A DNA stretch of 64,000 nt from Parietaria judaica (lineage: Eukaryota > Streptophyta > Magnoliopsida > Rosales > Urticaceae). A program made the translations under genes and the position numbers. The DNA lies in NCBI GenBank assembly GCA_954871525.1, contig OX940863.1, positions 44,874,501 through 44,938,500 on the forward strand, in the 5' to 3' direction. The notes under the pieces are model-generated. The model did no database searches. It saw nothing but the letters and a program-made list of their open reading frames with translations, and was not told the DNA's origin. How positions within the stretch are numbered: position 1 is the first letter of the stretch; the number at the start of each line of letters is the position of its first letter. This document shows positions 1-12,300 of the stretch, in pieces.

Positions 1-47
1 GGTGGTATTGTTGTAAATTGGTTTAGTTTTGGCATTAAATTTTTTTG

Positions 48-53
48 GAGCTC
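48..53. other. GAGCTC palindrome, periodic restriction landmark
   Basis: GAGCTC (SacI site) occurs in most monomers at the same place. It is AAGCTC in C-type monomers and GAGATCTC in a few on the right (39305, 41469, 43993, 47955, 50478, 62007). The inner AGCT is kept in both main forms, so an AluI digest should give a ~360-bp ladder, and SacI should give multimers that report the HOR. Confidence 0.85.
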
Positions 54-87
54 TCTTTAAACCCAGTTTCAACAATTAATGCGTGCT

Positions 88-108
88 AAAAAAAACTGAG
101 TCTTTTTT
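88..108. repeat. A-tract/T-tract pair around CTGAGTC, length-variable
   Basis: A8 at 88-95, CTGAGTC at 96-102 and T6 at 103-108 form an A/T inverted repeat with a 7-base centre. The A run varies from about 6 to 12 among monomers and accounts for most of the monomer length variation. Together with the T7 run just before GAGCTC this gives spaced A/T tracts, a known cause of DNA curvature. The centre varies by subtype (CTGAGTC, CTGAGTG, CAGAGTG, CTGAGTT). Confidence 0.6.
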
Positions 109-175
109 CCATTTTACGCGAAAGAACCCTTATTAAACGAATTTTAAACAAAAATTGAACTTCCAAATGCTAAAT

Positions 176-196
176 AATGTGTAATTGTATCACATT
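176..196. repeat. Inverted repeat AATGTG-N9-CACATT, once per monomer
   Basis: Perfect 6-bp arms at 176-181 and 191-196 are separated by nine bases (TAATTGTAT). The same dyad is kept in nearly every monomer, including the diverged G subtype, where the spacer changes but the arms do not. Rare monomers break an arm: GTACCACATT (F at 12617, 14419, 15861), GTAACACATT (41109, 44354) and TCATATTT (23071). It could be a protein-binding site or chance; no factor is recognised. Confidence 0.6.
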
Positions 197-299
197 TACT
201 TATTTTAATCCCTAAATAGCGAAGCACTATCTCGTAGTTTCTATATGAAGCCGTTAATGGGTTAAAATCTTTACCGAAAAGTGTTAAAAATTGGTTTTC

Positions 300-311
300 T
301 TGCGAGAGCAA
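300..311. repeat. Short hairpin TTGC-GAGA-GCAA, once per monomer
   Basis: Four-base arms TTGC and GCAA flank GAGA, a loop of GNRA type if transcribed. Subtype C replaces the loop with GATA and keeps the arms (for example 720, 2159, 3602). The C-to-A change in the B' subtype (GAGAGAAAATACG, from 21988 onward) breaks the right arm. With only four base pairs the structure would be weak. Confidence 0.45.
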
Positions 312-3300
312 ATACGATCCGTTCTTGACGAAATTTGAGTTGCTAGACTTTCGTTAGGGTTTGTATTGTTATAAATTGGTTTAGTTTTGGCATTAAATTT
401 TTTTGGAGCTCTCTTTAAACCCAGTTTCAACAATTAATGCGTGCTCCAAAAAAAAACTGAGTCTTTTTTCCATTTTACGCGAAAGAGCCCTAATTAAACG
501 ATATTTTAAACAAAAATTGAACTTCCAAATGCTAAATAATGTGTAATTGTATCACATTTACTTATTTTAATCCCTAAATAGCGAAGCACTATCTCGTAGT
601 TTCTATATGAAGCCGTTAATGGGTTAAAATCTTTACCGAAAAGTGTTAAAAATTGGTTTTCTTGCGAGAGCAAATACGATCCGTTCTTGACGAAATTTGA
701 GTTGCTAGACTTTCGTTAGGGTGGTATTGTTGTAAATTGGTTTAGTTTTGGCATTAAATTTTTTTGAAGCTCTCTTTAAACCCAGTTTCAACAATTAATG
801 CGTGCTCCAAAAAAAACTGAGTCTTTTTTCCATTTTACGCGAAAGAACCCTTATTAAACGAATTTTTAAACAAAAATTGAACTTCCAAATGCTAAATAAT
901 GTGTAATTGTATCACATTTACTTATTTTAATCCCTAAATAGCGAAGCACTATCTCGTAGTTTCTATATGAAGCCGTTAATGGGTTAAAATCTTTACGGAA
1001 AACTGTTAAAAATTGGTTTTCTTGCGATAGCAAATACGATCCGTTCTTGACGAAATTTGAGTTGCTAGACTTTCGTTAGGGTGGTATTGTTATAAATTGG
1101 TTTAGTTTTGGCATTAAATTTTTTTGGAGCTCTCTTTAAACCCAGTTTGAACAATTAATGCGTGCTCCAAAAAAAACAGAGTGTTTTTTCCATTTTACGC
1201 GAAAGAACCCTAATTAAACGATATTTTAAACAAAAATTGAACTTCCAAATGCTAAATAATGTGTAATTGTATCACATTTACTTATTTTAATCCCTAAATA
1301 GCGAAGCACTAACTCGTAGTTTCTATATGAAGCCATTAATGGGTTAAAATCTTTACGGAAAACTGTTAAAAATTGGTTTTCTTGCGAGAGCAAATACGAT
1401 CCGTTCTTGATGAAATTTGAGTTGCTAGACTTTCGTTAGGGTGGTATTGTTGTAAATTGGTTTAGTTTTGGCATTAAATTTTTTTGGAGCTCTCTTTAAA
1501 CCCAGTTTCAACAATTAATGCGTGCTAAAAAAAACTGAGTCTTTTTTCCATTTTACGCGAAAGAACCCTTATTAAACGAATTTTAAACAAAAATTGAACT
1601 TCCAAATGCTAAATAATGTGTAATTGTATCACATTTACTTATTTTAATCCCTAAATAGCGAAGCACTATCTCGTAGTTTCTATATGAAGCCGTTAATGGG
1701 TTAAAATCTTTACCGAAAAGTGTTAAAAATTGGTTTTCTTGCGAGAGCAAATACGATCCGTTCTTGACGAAATTTGAGTTGCTAGACTTTCGTTAGGGTT
1801 TGTATTGTTATAAATTGGTTTAGTTTTGGCATTAAATTTTTTTGGAGCTCTCTTTAAACCCAGTTTCAACAATTAATGCGTGCTCCAAAAAAAAACTGAG
1901 TCTTTTTTCCATTTTACGCGAAAGAGCCCTAATTAAACGATATTTTAGACAAAAATTGAACTTCCAAATGCTAAATAATGTGTAATTGTATCACATTTAC
2001 TTATTTTAATCCCTAAATAGCGAAGCACTATCTCGTAGTTTCTATATGAAGCCGTTAATGGGTTAAAATTTTTACCGAAAAGTGTTAAAAATTGGTTTTC
2101 TTGCGAGAGCAAATACGATCCGTTCTTGACGAAATTTGAGTTGCTAGACTTTCGTTAGGGTGGTATTGTTGTAAATTGGTTTAGTTTTGGCATTAAATTT
2201 TTTTGAAGCTCTCTTTAAACCCAGTTTCAACAATTAATGCATGCTCCAAAAAAAACTGAGTCTTTTTTCCATTTTACGCGAAAGAACCCTTATTAAACGA
2301 ATTTTTAAACAAAAATTGAACTTCCAAATGCTAAATAATGTGTAATTGTATCACATTTACTTATTTTAATCCCTAAATAGCGAAGCACTATCTCGTAGTT
2401 TCTATATGAAGCCGTTAATGGGTTAAAATCTTTACGGAAAACTGTTAAAAATTGGTTTTCTTGCGATAGCAAATACGATCCGTTCTTGACGAAATTTGAG
2501 TTGCTAGACTTTCGTTAGGGTGGTATTGTTATAAATTGGTTTAGTTTTGGCATTAAATTTTTTTGGAGCTCTCTTTAAACCCAGTTTCAACAATTAATGC
2601 GTGCTCCAAAAAAAAAAACTGAGTGTTTTTTCCATTTTACGCGAAAGAACCCTAATTAAACGATATTTTAAACAAAAATTGAACTTCCAAATGCTAAATA
2701 ATGTGTAATTGTATCACATTTACTTATTTTAATCCCTAAATAGCGAAGCACTAACTCGTAGTTTCTATATGAAGCCGTTAATGGGTTAAAATCTTTACGG
2801 AAAACTGTTAAAAATTGGTTTTCTTGCGAGAGCAAATACGATCCGTTCTTGATGAAATTTGAGTTGCTAGACTTTCGTTAGGGTGGTATTGTTGTAAATT
2901 GGTTTAGTTTTGGCATTAAATTTTTTTGGAGCTCTCTTTAAACCCAGTTTCAACAATTAATGCGTGCTAAAAAAAAACTGAGTCTTTTTTCCATTTTACG
3001 CGAAAGAACCCTTATTAAACGAATTTTAAACAAAAATTGAACTTCCAAATGCTAAATAATGTGTAATTGTATCACATTTACTTATTTTAATCCCTAAATA
3101 GCGAAGCACTATCTCGTAGTTTCTATATGAAGCCGTTAATGGGTTAAAATCTTTACCGAAAAGTGTTAAAAATTGGTTTTCTTGCGAGAGCAAATACGAT
3201 CCGTTCTTGACGAAATTTGAGTTGCTAGACTTTCGTTAGGGTTTGTATTGTTATAAATTGGTTTAGATTTGGCATTAAATTTTTTTGGAGCTCTCTTTAA

Positions 3301-6300
3301 ACCCAGTTTCAACAATTAATGCGTGCTCCAAAAAAAAACTGAGTCTTTTTTCCATTTTACGCGAAAGAGCCCTAATTAAACGATATTTTAAACAAAAATT
3401 GAACTTCCAAATGCTAAATAATGTGTAATTGTATCACATTTACTTATTTTAATCCCTAAATAGCGAAGCACTATCTCGTAGTTTCTATATGAAGCCGTTA
3501 ATGGGTTAAAATCTTTACCGAAAAGTGTTAAAAATTGGTTTTCTTGCGAGAGCAAATACGATCCGTTCTTGACGAAATTTGAGTTGCTAGACTTTCGTTA
3601 GGGTGGTATTGTTGTAAATTGGTTTAGTTTTGGCATTAAATTTTTTTGAAGCTCTCTTTAAACCCAGTTTCAACAATTAATGCGTGCTCCAAAAAAAACT
3701 GAGTCTTTTTTCCATTTTACGCGAAAGAACCCTTATTAAACGAATTTTTAAACAAAAATTGAACTTCCAAATGCTAAATAATGTGTAATTGTATCACATT
3801 TACTTATTTTAATCCCTAAATAGCGAAGCACTATCTCGTAGTTTCTATATGAAGCCGTTAATGGGTTAAAATCTTTACGGAAAACTGTTAAAAATTGGTT
3901 TTCTTGCGATAGCAAATACGATCCGTTCTTGACGAAATTTGAGTTGCTAGACTTTCGTTAGGGTGGTATTGTTATAAATTGGTTTAGTTTTGGCATTAAA
4001 TTTTTTTGGAGCTCTCTTTAAACCCAGTTTCAACAATTAATGCGTGCTCCAAAAAAAAAACTGAGTGTTTTTTCCATTTTACGCGAAAGAACCCTAATTA
4101 AACGATATTTTAAACAAAAATTGAACTTCCAAATGCTAAATAATGTGTAATTGTATCACATTTACTTATTTTAATCCCTAAATAGCGAAGCACTCTCTCG
4201 TAGTTTCTATATGAAGCCGTTAATGGGTTAAAATCTTTACGGAAAACTGTTAAAAATTGGTTTTCTTGCGAGAGCAAATACGATCCGTTCTTGACGAAAT
4301 TTGAGTTGCTAGACTTTCGTTAGGGTGGTATTGTTATAAATTGGTTTAGTTTTGGCATTAAATTTTTTTCGAGCTCTCTTTAAACCCAGTTTCAACAATT
4401 AATGCGTGCTCCAAAAAAAAACTGAGTGTTTTTTCCATTTTACGCGAAAGAACCCTAATTAAACGATATTTTAAACAAAAATTGAACTTCCAAATGCTAA
4501 ATAATGTGTAATTGTATCACATTTACTTATTTTAATCCCTAAATAGCGAAGCACTAACTCGTAGTTTCTATATGAAGCCGTTAATGGGTTAAAATCTTTA
4601 CGGAAAACTGTTAAAAATTGGTTTTCTTGCGAGAGCAAATACGATCCGTTCTTGATGAAATTTGAGTTGCTAGACTTTCGTTAGGGTGGTATTGTTGTAA
4701 ATTGGTTTAGTTTTGGCATTAAATTTTTTTGGAGCTCTCTTTAAACCCAGTTTCAACAATTAATGCGTGCTAAAAAAAAACTGAGTCTTTTTTCCATTTT
4801 ACGCGAAAGAACCCTTATTAAACGAATTTTAAACAAAAATTGAACTTCCAAATGCTAAATAATGTGTAATTGTATCACATTTACTTATTTTAATCCCTAA
4901 ATAGCGAAGCAGTATCTCGTAGTTTCTATATGAAGCCGTTAATGGGTTAAAATCTTTACCGAAAAGTGTTAAAAATTGGTTTTCTTGCGAGAGCAAATAC
5001 GATCCGTTCTTGACGAAATTTGAGTTGCTAGACTTTCGTTAGGGTTTGTATTGTTATAAATTGGTTTAGTTTTGGCATTAAATTTTTTTGGAGCTCTCTT
5101 TAAACCCAGTTTCAACAATTAATGCGTGCTCCAAAAAAAAACTGAGTCTTTTTTCCATTTTACGCGAAAGAGCCCTAATTAAACGATATTTTAAACAAAA
5201 ATTGAACTTCCAAATGCTAAATAATGTGTAATTGTATCACATTTACTTATTTTAATCCCTAAATAGCGAAGCACTATCTCGTAGTTTCTATATGAAGCCG
5301 TTAATGGGTTAAAATCTTTACCGAAAAGTGTTAAAAATTGGTTTTCTTGCGAGAGCAAATACGATCCGTTCTTGACGAAATTTGAGTTGCTAGACTTTCG
5401 TTAGGGTGGTATTGTTGTAAATTGGTTTAGTTTTGGCATTAAATTTTTTTGAAGCTCTCTTTAAACCCAGTTTCAACAATTAATGCGTGCTCCAAAAAAA
5501 ACTGAGTCTTTTTTCCATTTTACGCGAAAGAACCCTTATTAAACGAATTTTTAAACAAAAATTGAACTTCCAAATGCTATATAATGTGTAATTGTATCAC
5601 AATTACTTATTTTAATCCCTAAATAGCGAAGCACTATCTCGTAGTTTCTATATGAAGCCGTTAATGGGTTAAAATCTTTACGGAAAACTGTTAAAAATTG
5701 GTTTTCTTGCGATAGCAAATACGATCCGTTCTTGACGAAATTTGAGTTGCTAGACTTTCGTTAGGGTGGTATTGTTATAAATTGGTTTAGTTTTGGCATT
5801 AAATTTTTTTTGAGCTCTCTTTAAACCCAGTTTGAACAATTAATGCGTGCTCCAAAAAAAAACAGAGTGTTTTTTCCATTTTACGCGAAAGAACCCTAAT
5901 TAAACGATATTTTAAACAAAAATTGAACTTCCAAATGCTAAATAATGTGTAATTGTATCACATTTACTTATTTTAATCCCTAAATAGCGAAGCACTAACT
6001 CGTAGTTTCTATATGAAGCCGTTAATGGGTTAAAATCTTTACGGAAAACTGTTAAAAATTGGTTTTCTTGCGAGAGCAAATACGATCCGTTCTTGATGAA
6101 ATTTGAGTTGCTAGACTTTCGTTAGGGTGGTATTGTTGTAAATTGGTTTAGTTTTGGCATTAAATTTTTTTGGAGCTCTCTTTAAACCCAGTTTCAACAA
6201 TTAATGCGTGCTAAAAAAAAACTGAGTCTTTTTTCCATTTTACGCGAAAGAACCCTTATTAAACGAATTTTAAACAAAAATTGAACTTCCAAATGCTAAA

Positions 6301-9300
6301 TAATGTGTAATTGTATCACATTTACTTATTTTAATCCCTAAATAGCGAAGCACTATCTCGTAGTTTCTATATGAAGCCGTTAATGGGTTAAAATCTTTAC
6401 CGAAAAGTGTTAAAAATTGGTTTTCTTGCGAGAGCAAATACGATCCGTTCTTGACGAAATTTGAGTTGCTAGACTTTCGTTAGGGTTTGTATTGTTATAA
6501 ATTGGTTTAGTTTTGGCATTAAATTTTTTTGGAGCTCTCTTTAAACCCAGTTTCAACAATTAATGCGTGCTCCAAAAAAAAACTGAGTCTTTTTTCCATT
6601 TTACGCGAAAGAGCCCTAATTAAACGATATTTTAGAAAAAAATTGAACTTCCAAATGCTAAATAATGTGTAATTGTATCACATTTACTTATTTTAATCCC
6701 TAAATAGCGAAGCACTATCTCGTAGTTTCTATATGAAGCCGTTAATGGGTTAAAATTTTTACCGAAAAGTGTTAAAAATTGGTTTTCTTGCGAGAGCAAA
6801 TACGATCCGTTCTTGACGAAATTTGAGTTGCTAGACTTTCGTTAGGGTGGTATTGTTGTAAATTGGTTTAGTTTTGGCATTAAATTTTTTTGAAGCTCTC
6901 TTTAAACCCAGTTTCAACAATTAATGCATGCTCCAAAAAAAACTGAGTCTTTTTTCCATTTTACGCGAAAGAACCCTTATTAAACGATTTTTTAAACAAA
7001 AATTGAACTTCCAAATGCTAAATAATGTGTAATTGTATCACATTTACTTATTTTAATCCCTAAATAGCGAAGCACTATCTCGTAGTTTCTATATGAAGCC
7101 GTTAATGGGTTAAAATCTTTACAGAAAACTGTTAAAAATTGGTTTTCTTGCGATAGCAAATACGATCCGTTCTTGACGAAATTTGAGTTGCTAGACTTTC
7201 GTTAGGGTGGTATTGTTATAAATTGGTTTAGTTTTGGCATTAAATTTTTTTGGAGCTCTCTTTAAACCCAGTTTCAACAATTAATGCGTGCTCCAAAAAA
7301 AAAAACTGAGTGTTTTTTCCATTTTACGCGAAAGAACCCTAATTAAACGATATTTTAAACAAAAATTGAACTTCCAAATGCTAAATAATGTGTAATTGTA
7401 TCACATTTACTTATTTTAATCCCTAAATAGCGAAGCACTAACTCGTAGTTTCTATATGAAGCCGTTAATGGGTTAAAATCTTTACGGAAAACTGTTAAAA
7501 ATTGGTTTTCTTGCGAGAGCAAATACGATCCGTTCTTGATGAAATTTGAGTTGCTAGACTTTCGTTAGGGTGGTATTGTTGTAAATTGGTTTAGTTTTGG
7601 CATTAAATTTTTTTGGAGCTCTCTTTAAACCCAGTTTCAACAATTAATGCGTGCTAAAAAAAAACTGAGTCTTTTTTCCATTTTACGCGAAAGAACCCTT
7701 ATTAAACGAATTTTAAACAAAAATTGAACTTCCAAATGCTAAATAATGTGTAATTGTATCACATTTACTTATTTTAATCCCTAAATAGCGAAGCACTATC
7801 TCGTAGTTTCTATATGAAGCCGTTAATGGGTTAAAATCTTTACCGAAAAGTGTTAAAAATTGGTTTTCTTGCGAGAGCAAATACGATCCGTTCTTGACGA
7901 AATTTGAGTTGCTAGACCTTCGTTAGGGTTTGTATTGTTATAAATTGGTTTAGATTTGGCATTAAATTTTTTTGGAGCTCTCTTTAAACCCAGTTTCAAC
8001 AATTAATGCGTGCTCCAAAAAAAAACTGAGTCTTTTTTCCATTTTACGCGAAAGAGCCCTAATTAAACGATATTTTAGACAAAAATTGAACTTCCAAATG
8101 CTAAATAATGTGTAATTGTATCACATTTACTTATTTTAATCCCTAAATAGCGAAGCACTATCTCGTAGTTTCTATATGAAGCCGTTAATGGGTTAAAATT
8201 TTTACCGAAAAGTGTTAAAAATTGGTTTTCTTGCGAGAGCAAATACGATCCGTTCTTGACGAAATTTGAGTTGCTAGACTTTCGTTAGGGTGGTATTGTT
8301 GTAAATTGGTTTAGTTTTGGCATTAAATTTTTTTGAAGCTCTCTTTAAACCCAGTTTCAACAATTAATGCATGCTCCAAAAAAAACTGAGTCTTTTTTCC
8401 ATTTTACGCGAAAGAACCCTTATTAAACGATTTTTTAAACAAAAATTGAACTTCCAAATGCTAAATAATGTGTAATTGTATCACATTTACTTATTTTAAT
8501 CCCTAAATAGCGAAGCACTATCTCGTAGTTTCTATATGAAGCCGTTAATGGGTTAAAATCTTTACGGAAAACTGTTAAAAATTGGTTTTCTTGCGATAGC
8601 AAATACGATCCGTTCTTGACGAAATTTGAGTTGCTAGACTTTCGTTAGGGTGGTATTGTTATAAATTGGTTTAGTTTTGGCATTAAATTTTTTTGGAGCT
8701 CTCTTTAAACCCAGTTTCAACAATTAATGCGTGCTCCAAAAAAAAAAACTGAGTGTTTTTTCCATTTTACGCGAAAGAACCCTAATTAAACGATATTTTA
8801 AACAAAAATTGAACTTCCAAATGCTAAATAATGTGTAATTGTATCACATTTACTTATTTTAATCCCTAAATAGCGAAGCACTAACTCGTAGTTTCTATAT
8901 GAAGCCGTTAATGGGTTAAAATCTTTACGGAAAACTGTTAAAAATTGGTTTTCTTGCGAGAGCAAATACGATCCGTTCTTGACGAAATTTGAGTTGCTAG
9001 ACTTTCGTTAGGGTGGTATTGTTATAAATTGGTTTAGTTTTGGCATTAAATTTTTTTCGAGCTCTCTTTAAACCCAGTTTCAACAATTAATGCGTGCTCC
9101 AAAAAAAAACTGAGTGTTTTTTCCATTTTACGCGAAAGAACCCTAATTAAACGATATTTTAAACAAAAATTGAACTTCCAAATGCTAAATAATGTGTAAT
9201 TGTATCACATTTACTTATTTTAATCCCTAAATAGCGAAGCACTAACTCGTAGTTTCTATATGAAGCCGTTAATGGGTTAAAATCTTTACGGAAAACTGTT

Positions 9301-12300
9301 AAAAATTGGTTTTCTTGCGAGAGCAAATACGATCCGTTCTTGATGAAATTTGAGTTGCTAGACTTTCGTTAGGGTGGTATTGTTGTAAATTGGTTTAGTT
9401 TTGGCATTAAATTTTTTTGGAGCTCTCTTTAAACCCAGTTTCAACAATTAATGCGTGCTAAAAAAAAACTGAGTCTTTTTTCCATTTTACGCGAAAGAAC
9501 CCTTATTAAACGAATTTTAAACAAAAATTGAACTTCCAAATGCTAAATAATGTGTAATTGTATCACATTTACTTATTTTAATCCCTAAATAGCGAAGCAC
9601 TATCTCGTAGTTTCTATATGAAGCCGTTAATGGGTTAAAATCTTTACCGAAAAGTGTTAAAAATTGGTTTTCTTGCGAGAGCAAATACGATCCGTTCTTG
9701 ACGAAATTTGAGTTGCTAGACCTTCGTTAGGGTTTGTATTGTTATAAATTGGTTTAGATTTGGCATTAAATTTTTTTGGAGCTCTCTTTAAACCCAGTTT
9801 CAACAATTAATGCGTGCTCCAAAAAAAAACTGAGTCTTTTTTCCATTTTACGCGAAAGAGCCCTAATTAAACGATATTTTAAACAAAAATTGAACTTCCA
9901 AATGCTAAATAATGTGTAATTGTATCACATTTACTTATTTTAATCCCTAAATAGCGAAGCACTATCTCGTAGTTTCTATATGAAGCCGTTAATGGGTTAA
10001 AATCTTTACCGAAAAGTGTTAAAAATTGGTTTTCTTGCGAGAGCAAATACGATCCGTTCTTGACGAAATTTGAGTTTCTAGACTTTCGTTAGGGTGGTAT
10101 TGTTGTAAATTGGTTTAGTTTTGGCATTAAATTTTTTTGAAGCTCTCTTTAAACCCAGTTTCAACAATTAATGCGTGCTCCAAAAAAAACTGAGTCTTTT
10201 TTCCATTTTACGCGAAAGAACCCTTATTAAACGAATTTTTAAACAAAAATTGAACTTCCAAATGCTAAATAATGTGTAATTGTATCACATTTACTTATTT
10301 TAATCCCTAAATAGCGAAGCACTATCTCGTAGTTTCTATATGAAGCCGTTAATGGGTTAAAATCTTTACGGAAAACTGTTAAAAATTGGTTTTCTTGCGA
10401 TAGCAAATACGATCCGTTCTTGACGAAATTTGAGTTGCTAGACTTTCGTTAGGGTGGTATTGTTATAAATTGGTTTAGTTTTGGCATTAAATTTTTTTGG
10501 AGCTCTCTTTAAACCCAGTTTCAACAATTAATGCGTGCTCCAAAAAAAAAAACTGAGTGTTTTTTCCATTTTACGCGAAAGAACCCTAATTAAACGATAT
10601 TTTAAACAAAAATTGAACTTCCAAATGCTAAATAATGTGTAATTGTATCACATTTACTTATTTTAATCCCTAAATAGCGAAGCACTATCTCGTAGTTTCT
10701 ATATGAAGCCGTTAATGGGTTAAAATCTTTACGGAAAACTGTTAAAAATTGGTTTTCTTGCGAGAGCAAATACGATCCGTTCTTGACGAAATTTGAGTTG
10801 CTAGACTTTCGTTAGGGTGGTATTGTTATAAATTGGTTTAGTTTTGGCATTAAATTTTTTTCGAGCTCTCTTTAAACCCAGTTTCAACAATTAATGCGTG
10901 CTCCAAAAAAAAACTGAGTGTTTTTTCCATTTTACGCGAAAGAACCCTAATTAAACGATATTTTAAACAAAAATTGAACTTCCAAATGCTAAATAATGTG
11001 TAATTGTATCACATTTACTTATTTTAATCCCTAAATAGCGAAGCACTAACTCGTAGTTTCTATATGAAGCCGTTAATGGGTTAAAATCTTTACGGAAAAC
11101 TGTTAAAAATTGGTTTTCTTGGGAGAGCAAATACGATCCGTTCTTGATGAAATTTGAGTTGCTAGACTTTCGTTAGGGTGGTATTGTTGTAAATTGGTTT
11201 AGTTTTGGCATTAAATTTTTTTGGAGCTCTCTTTAAACCCAGTTTCAACAATTAATGCGTGCTAAAAAAAAACTGAGTCTTTTTTCCATTTTACGCGAAA
11301 GAACCCTTATTAAACGAATTTTAAACAAAAATTGAACTTCCAAATGCTAAATAATGTGTAATTGTATCACATTTACTTATTTTAATCCCTAAATAGCGAA
11401 GCACTATCTCGTAGTTTCTATATGAAGCCGTTAATGGGTTAAAATCTTTACCGAAAAGTGTTAAAAATTGGTTTTCTTGCGAGAGCAAATACGATCCGTT
11501 CTTGACGAAATTTGAGTTGCTAGACTTTCGTTAGGGTTTGTATTGTTATAAATTGGTTTAGTTTTGGCATTAAATTTTTTTGGAGCTCTCTTTAAACCCA
11601 GTTTCAACAATTAATGCGTGCTCTAAAAAAAAACTGAGTCTTTTTTCCATTTTACGCGAAAGAGCCCTAATTAAACGATATTTTAAACAAAAATTGAACT
11701 TCCAAATGCTAAATAATGTGTAATTGTATCACATTTACTTATTTTAATCCCTAAATAGCGAAGCACTATTTCGTAGTTTCTATATGAAGCCGTTAATGAG
11801 TTAAAATCTTTACCGAAAAGTGTTAAAAATTGGTTTTCTTGCGAGAGCAAATACGATCCGTTCTTGACGAAATTTGAGTTGCTAGACTTTCGTTAGGGTG
11901 GTATTGTTGTAAATTGGTTTAGTTTTGGCATTAAATTTTTTTGAAGCTCTCTTTAAACCCAGTTTCAACAATTAATGCGTGCTCCAAAAAAACTGAGTCT
12001 TTTTTCAATTTTACGCGAAAGAACCCTTATTAAACGAATTTTTAAACAAAAATTGAACTTCCAAATGCTAAATAATGTGTAATTGTATCACATTTACTTA
12101 TTTTAATCCCTAAATAGCGAAGCACTATCTCGTAGTTTCTATATGAAGCCGTTAATGGGTTAAAATCTTTACGGAAAACTGTTAAAAATTGGTTTTCTTG
12201 CGATAGCAAATACGATCCGTTCTTGACGAAATTTGAGTTGCTAGACTTTCGTTAGGGTGGTATTGTTATAAATTGGTTTAGTTTTGGCATTAAATTTTTT

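Larger units (their letters stand above)
1..357. repeat. Representative satellite monomer (subtype A)
   Basis: Landmarks in order: GGTGGTATTG start; GAGCTC palindrome at 48-53 (AAGCTC in subtype C, so the inner AGCT persists); A run at 88-95, CTGAGTC at 96-102 and T run at 103-108; ACGCG at 116-120; an AATGTG/CACATT inverted repeat at 176-196; a near-invariant core from about 191 to 275; TTGC-GAGA-GCAA at 300-311; and a closing CGTTAG. By hand count it is about 32% G+C with 13 CpGs. Subtype A is recognised by GCT followed directly by the A run (no CC), TTATTAAACGAATTTT in place of TAATTAAACGATATTT, and CCGAAAAGTG near 277. Confidence 0.9.

Noticed and set aside
88..108. Rho-independent or Pol III terminator from the A/T runs
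   Set aside because: There is no GC stem before the T run and no adjacent gene; it is a repeated homopolymer pair in each monomer.
179..195. CRP-like operator TGTGTAATTGTATCACA
   Set aside because: The resemblance to the bacterial TGTGA-N6-TCACA site is partial, and the context is a eukaryotic-type satellite.
350..359. TTAGGG within CGTTAGGGTGG as telomeric repeat
   Set aside because: It occurs once per 360-bp monomer, not in tandem, and is lost in some monomers (CGTAAG, CATTAG changes aside). It is a chance hexamer.
2159..2518. Transposon or retroelement end inside the array
   Set aside because: I scanned monomer by monomer and found no target-site duplication, terminal repeat or foreign sequence; every stretch aligns to the monomer.
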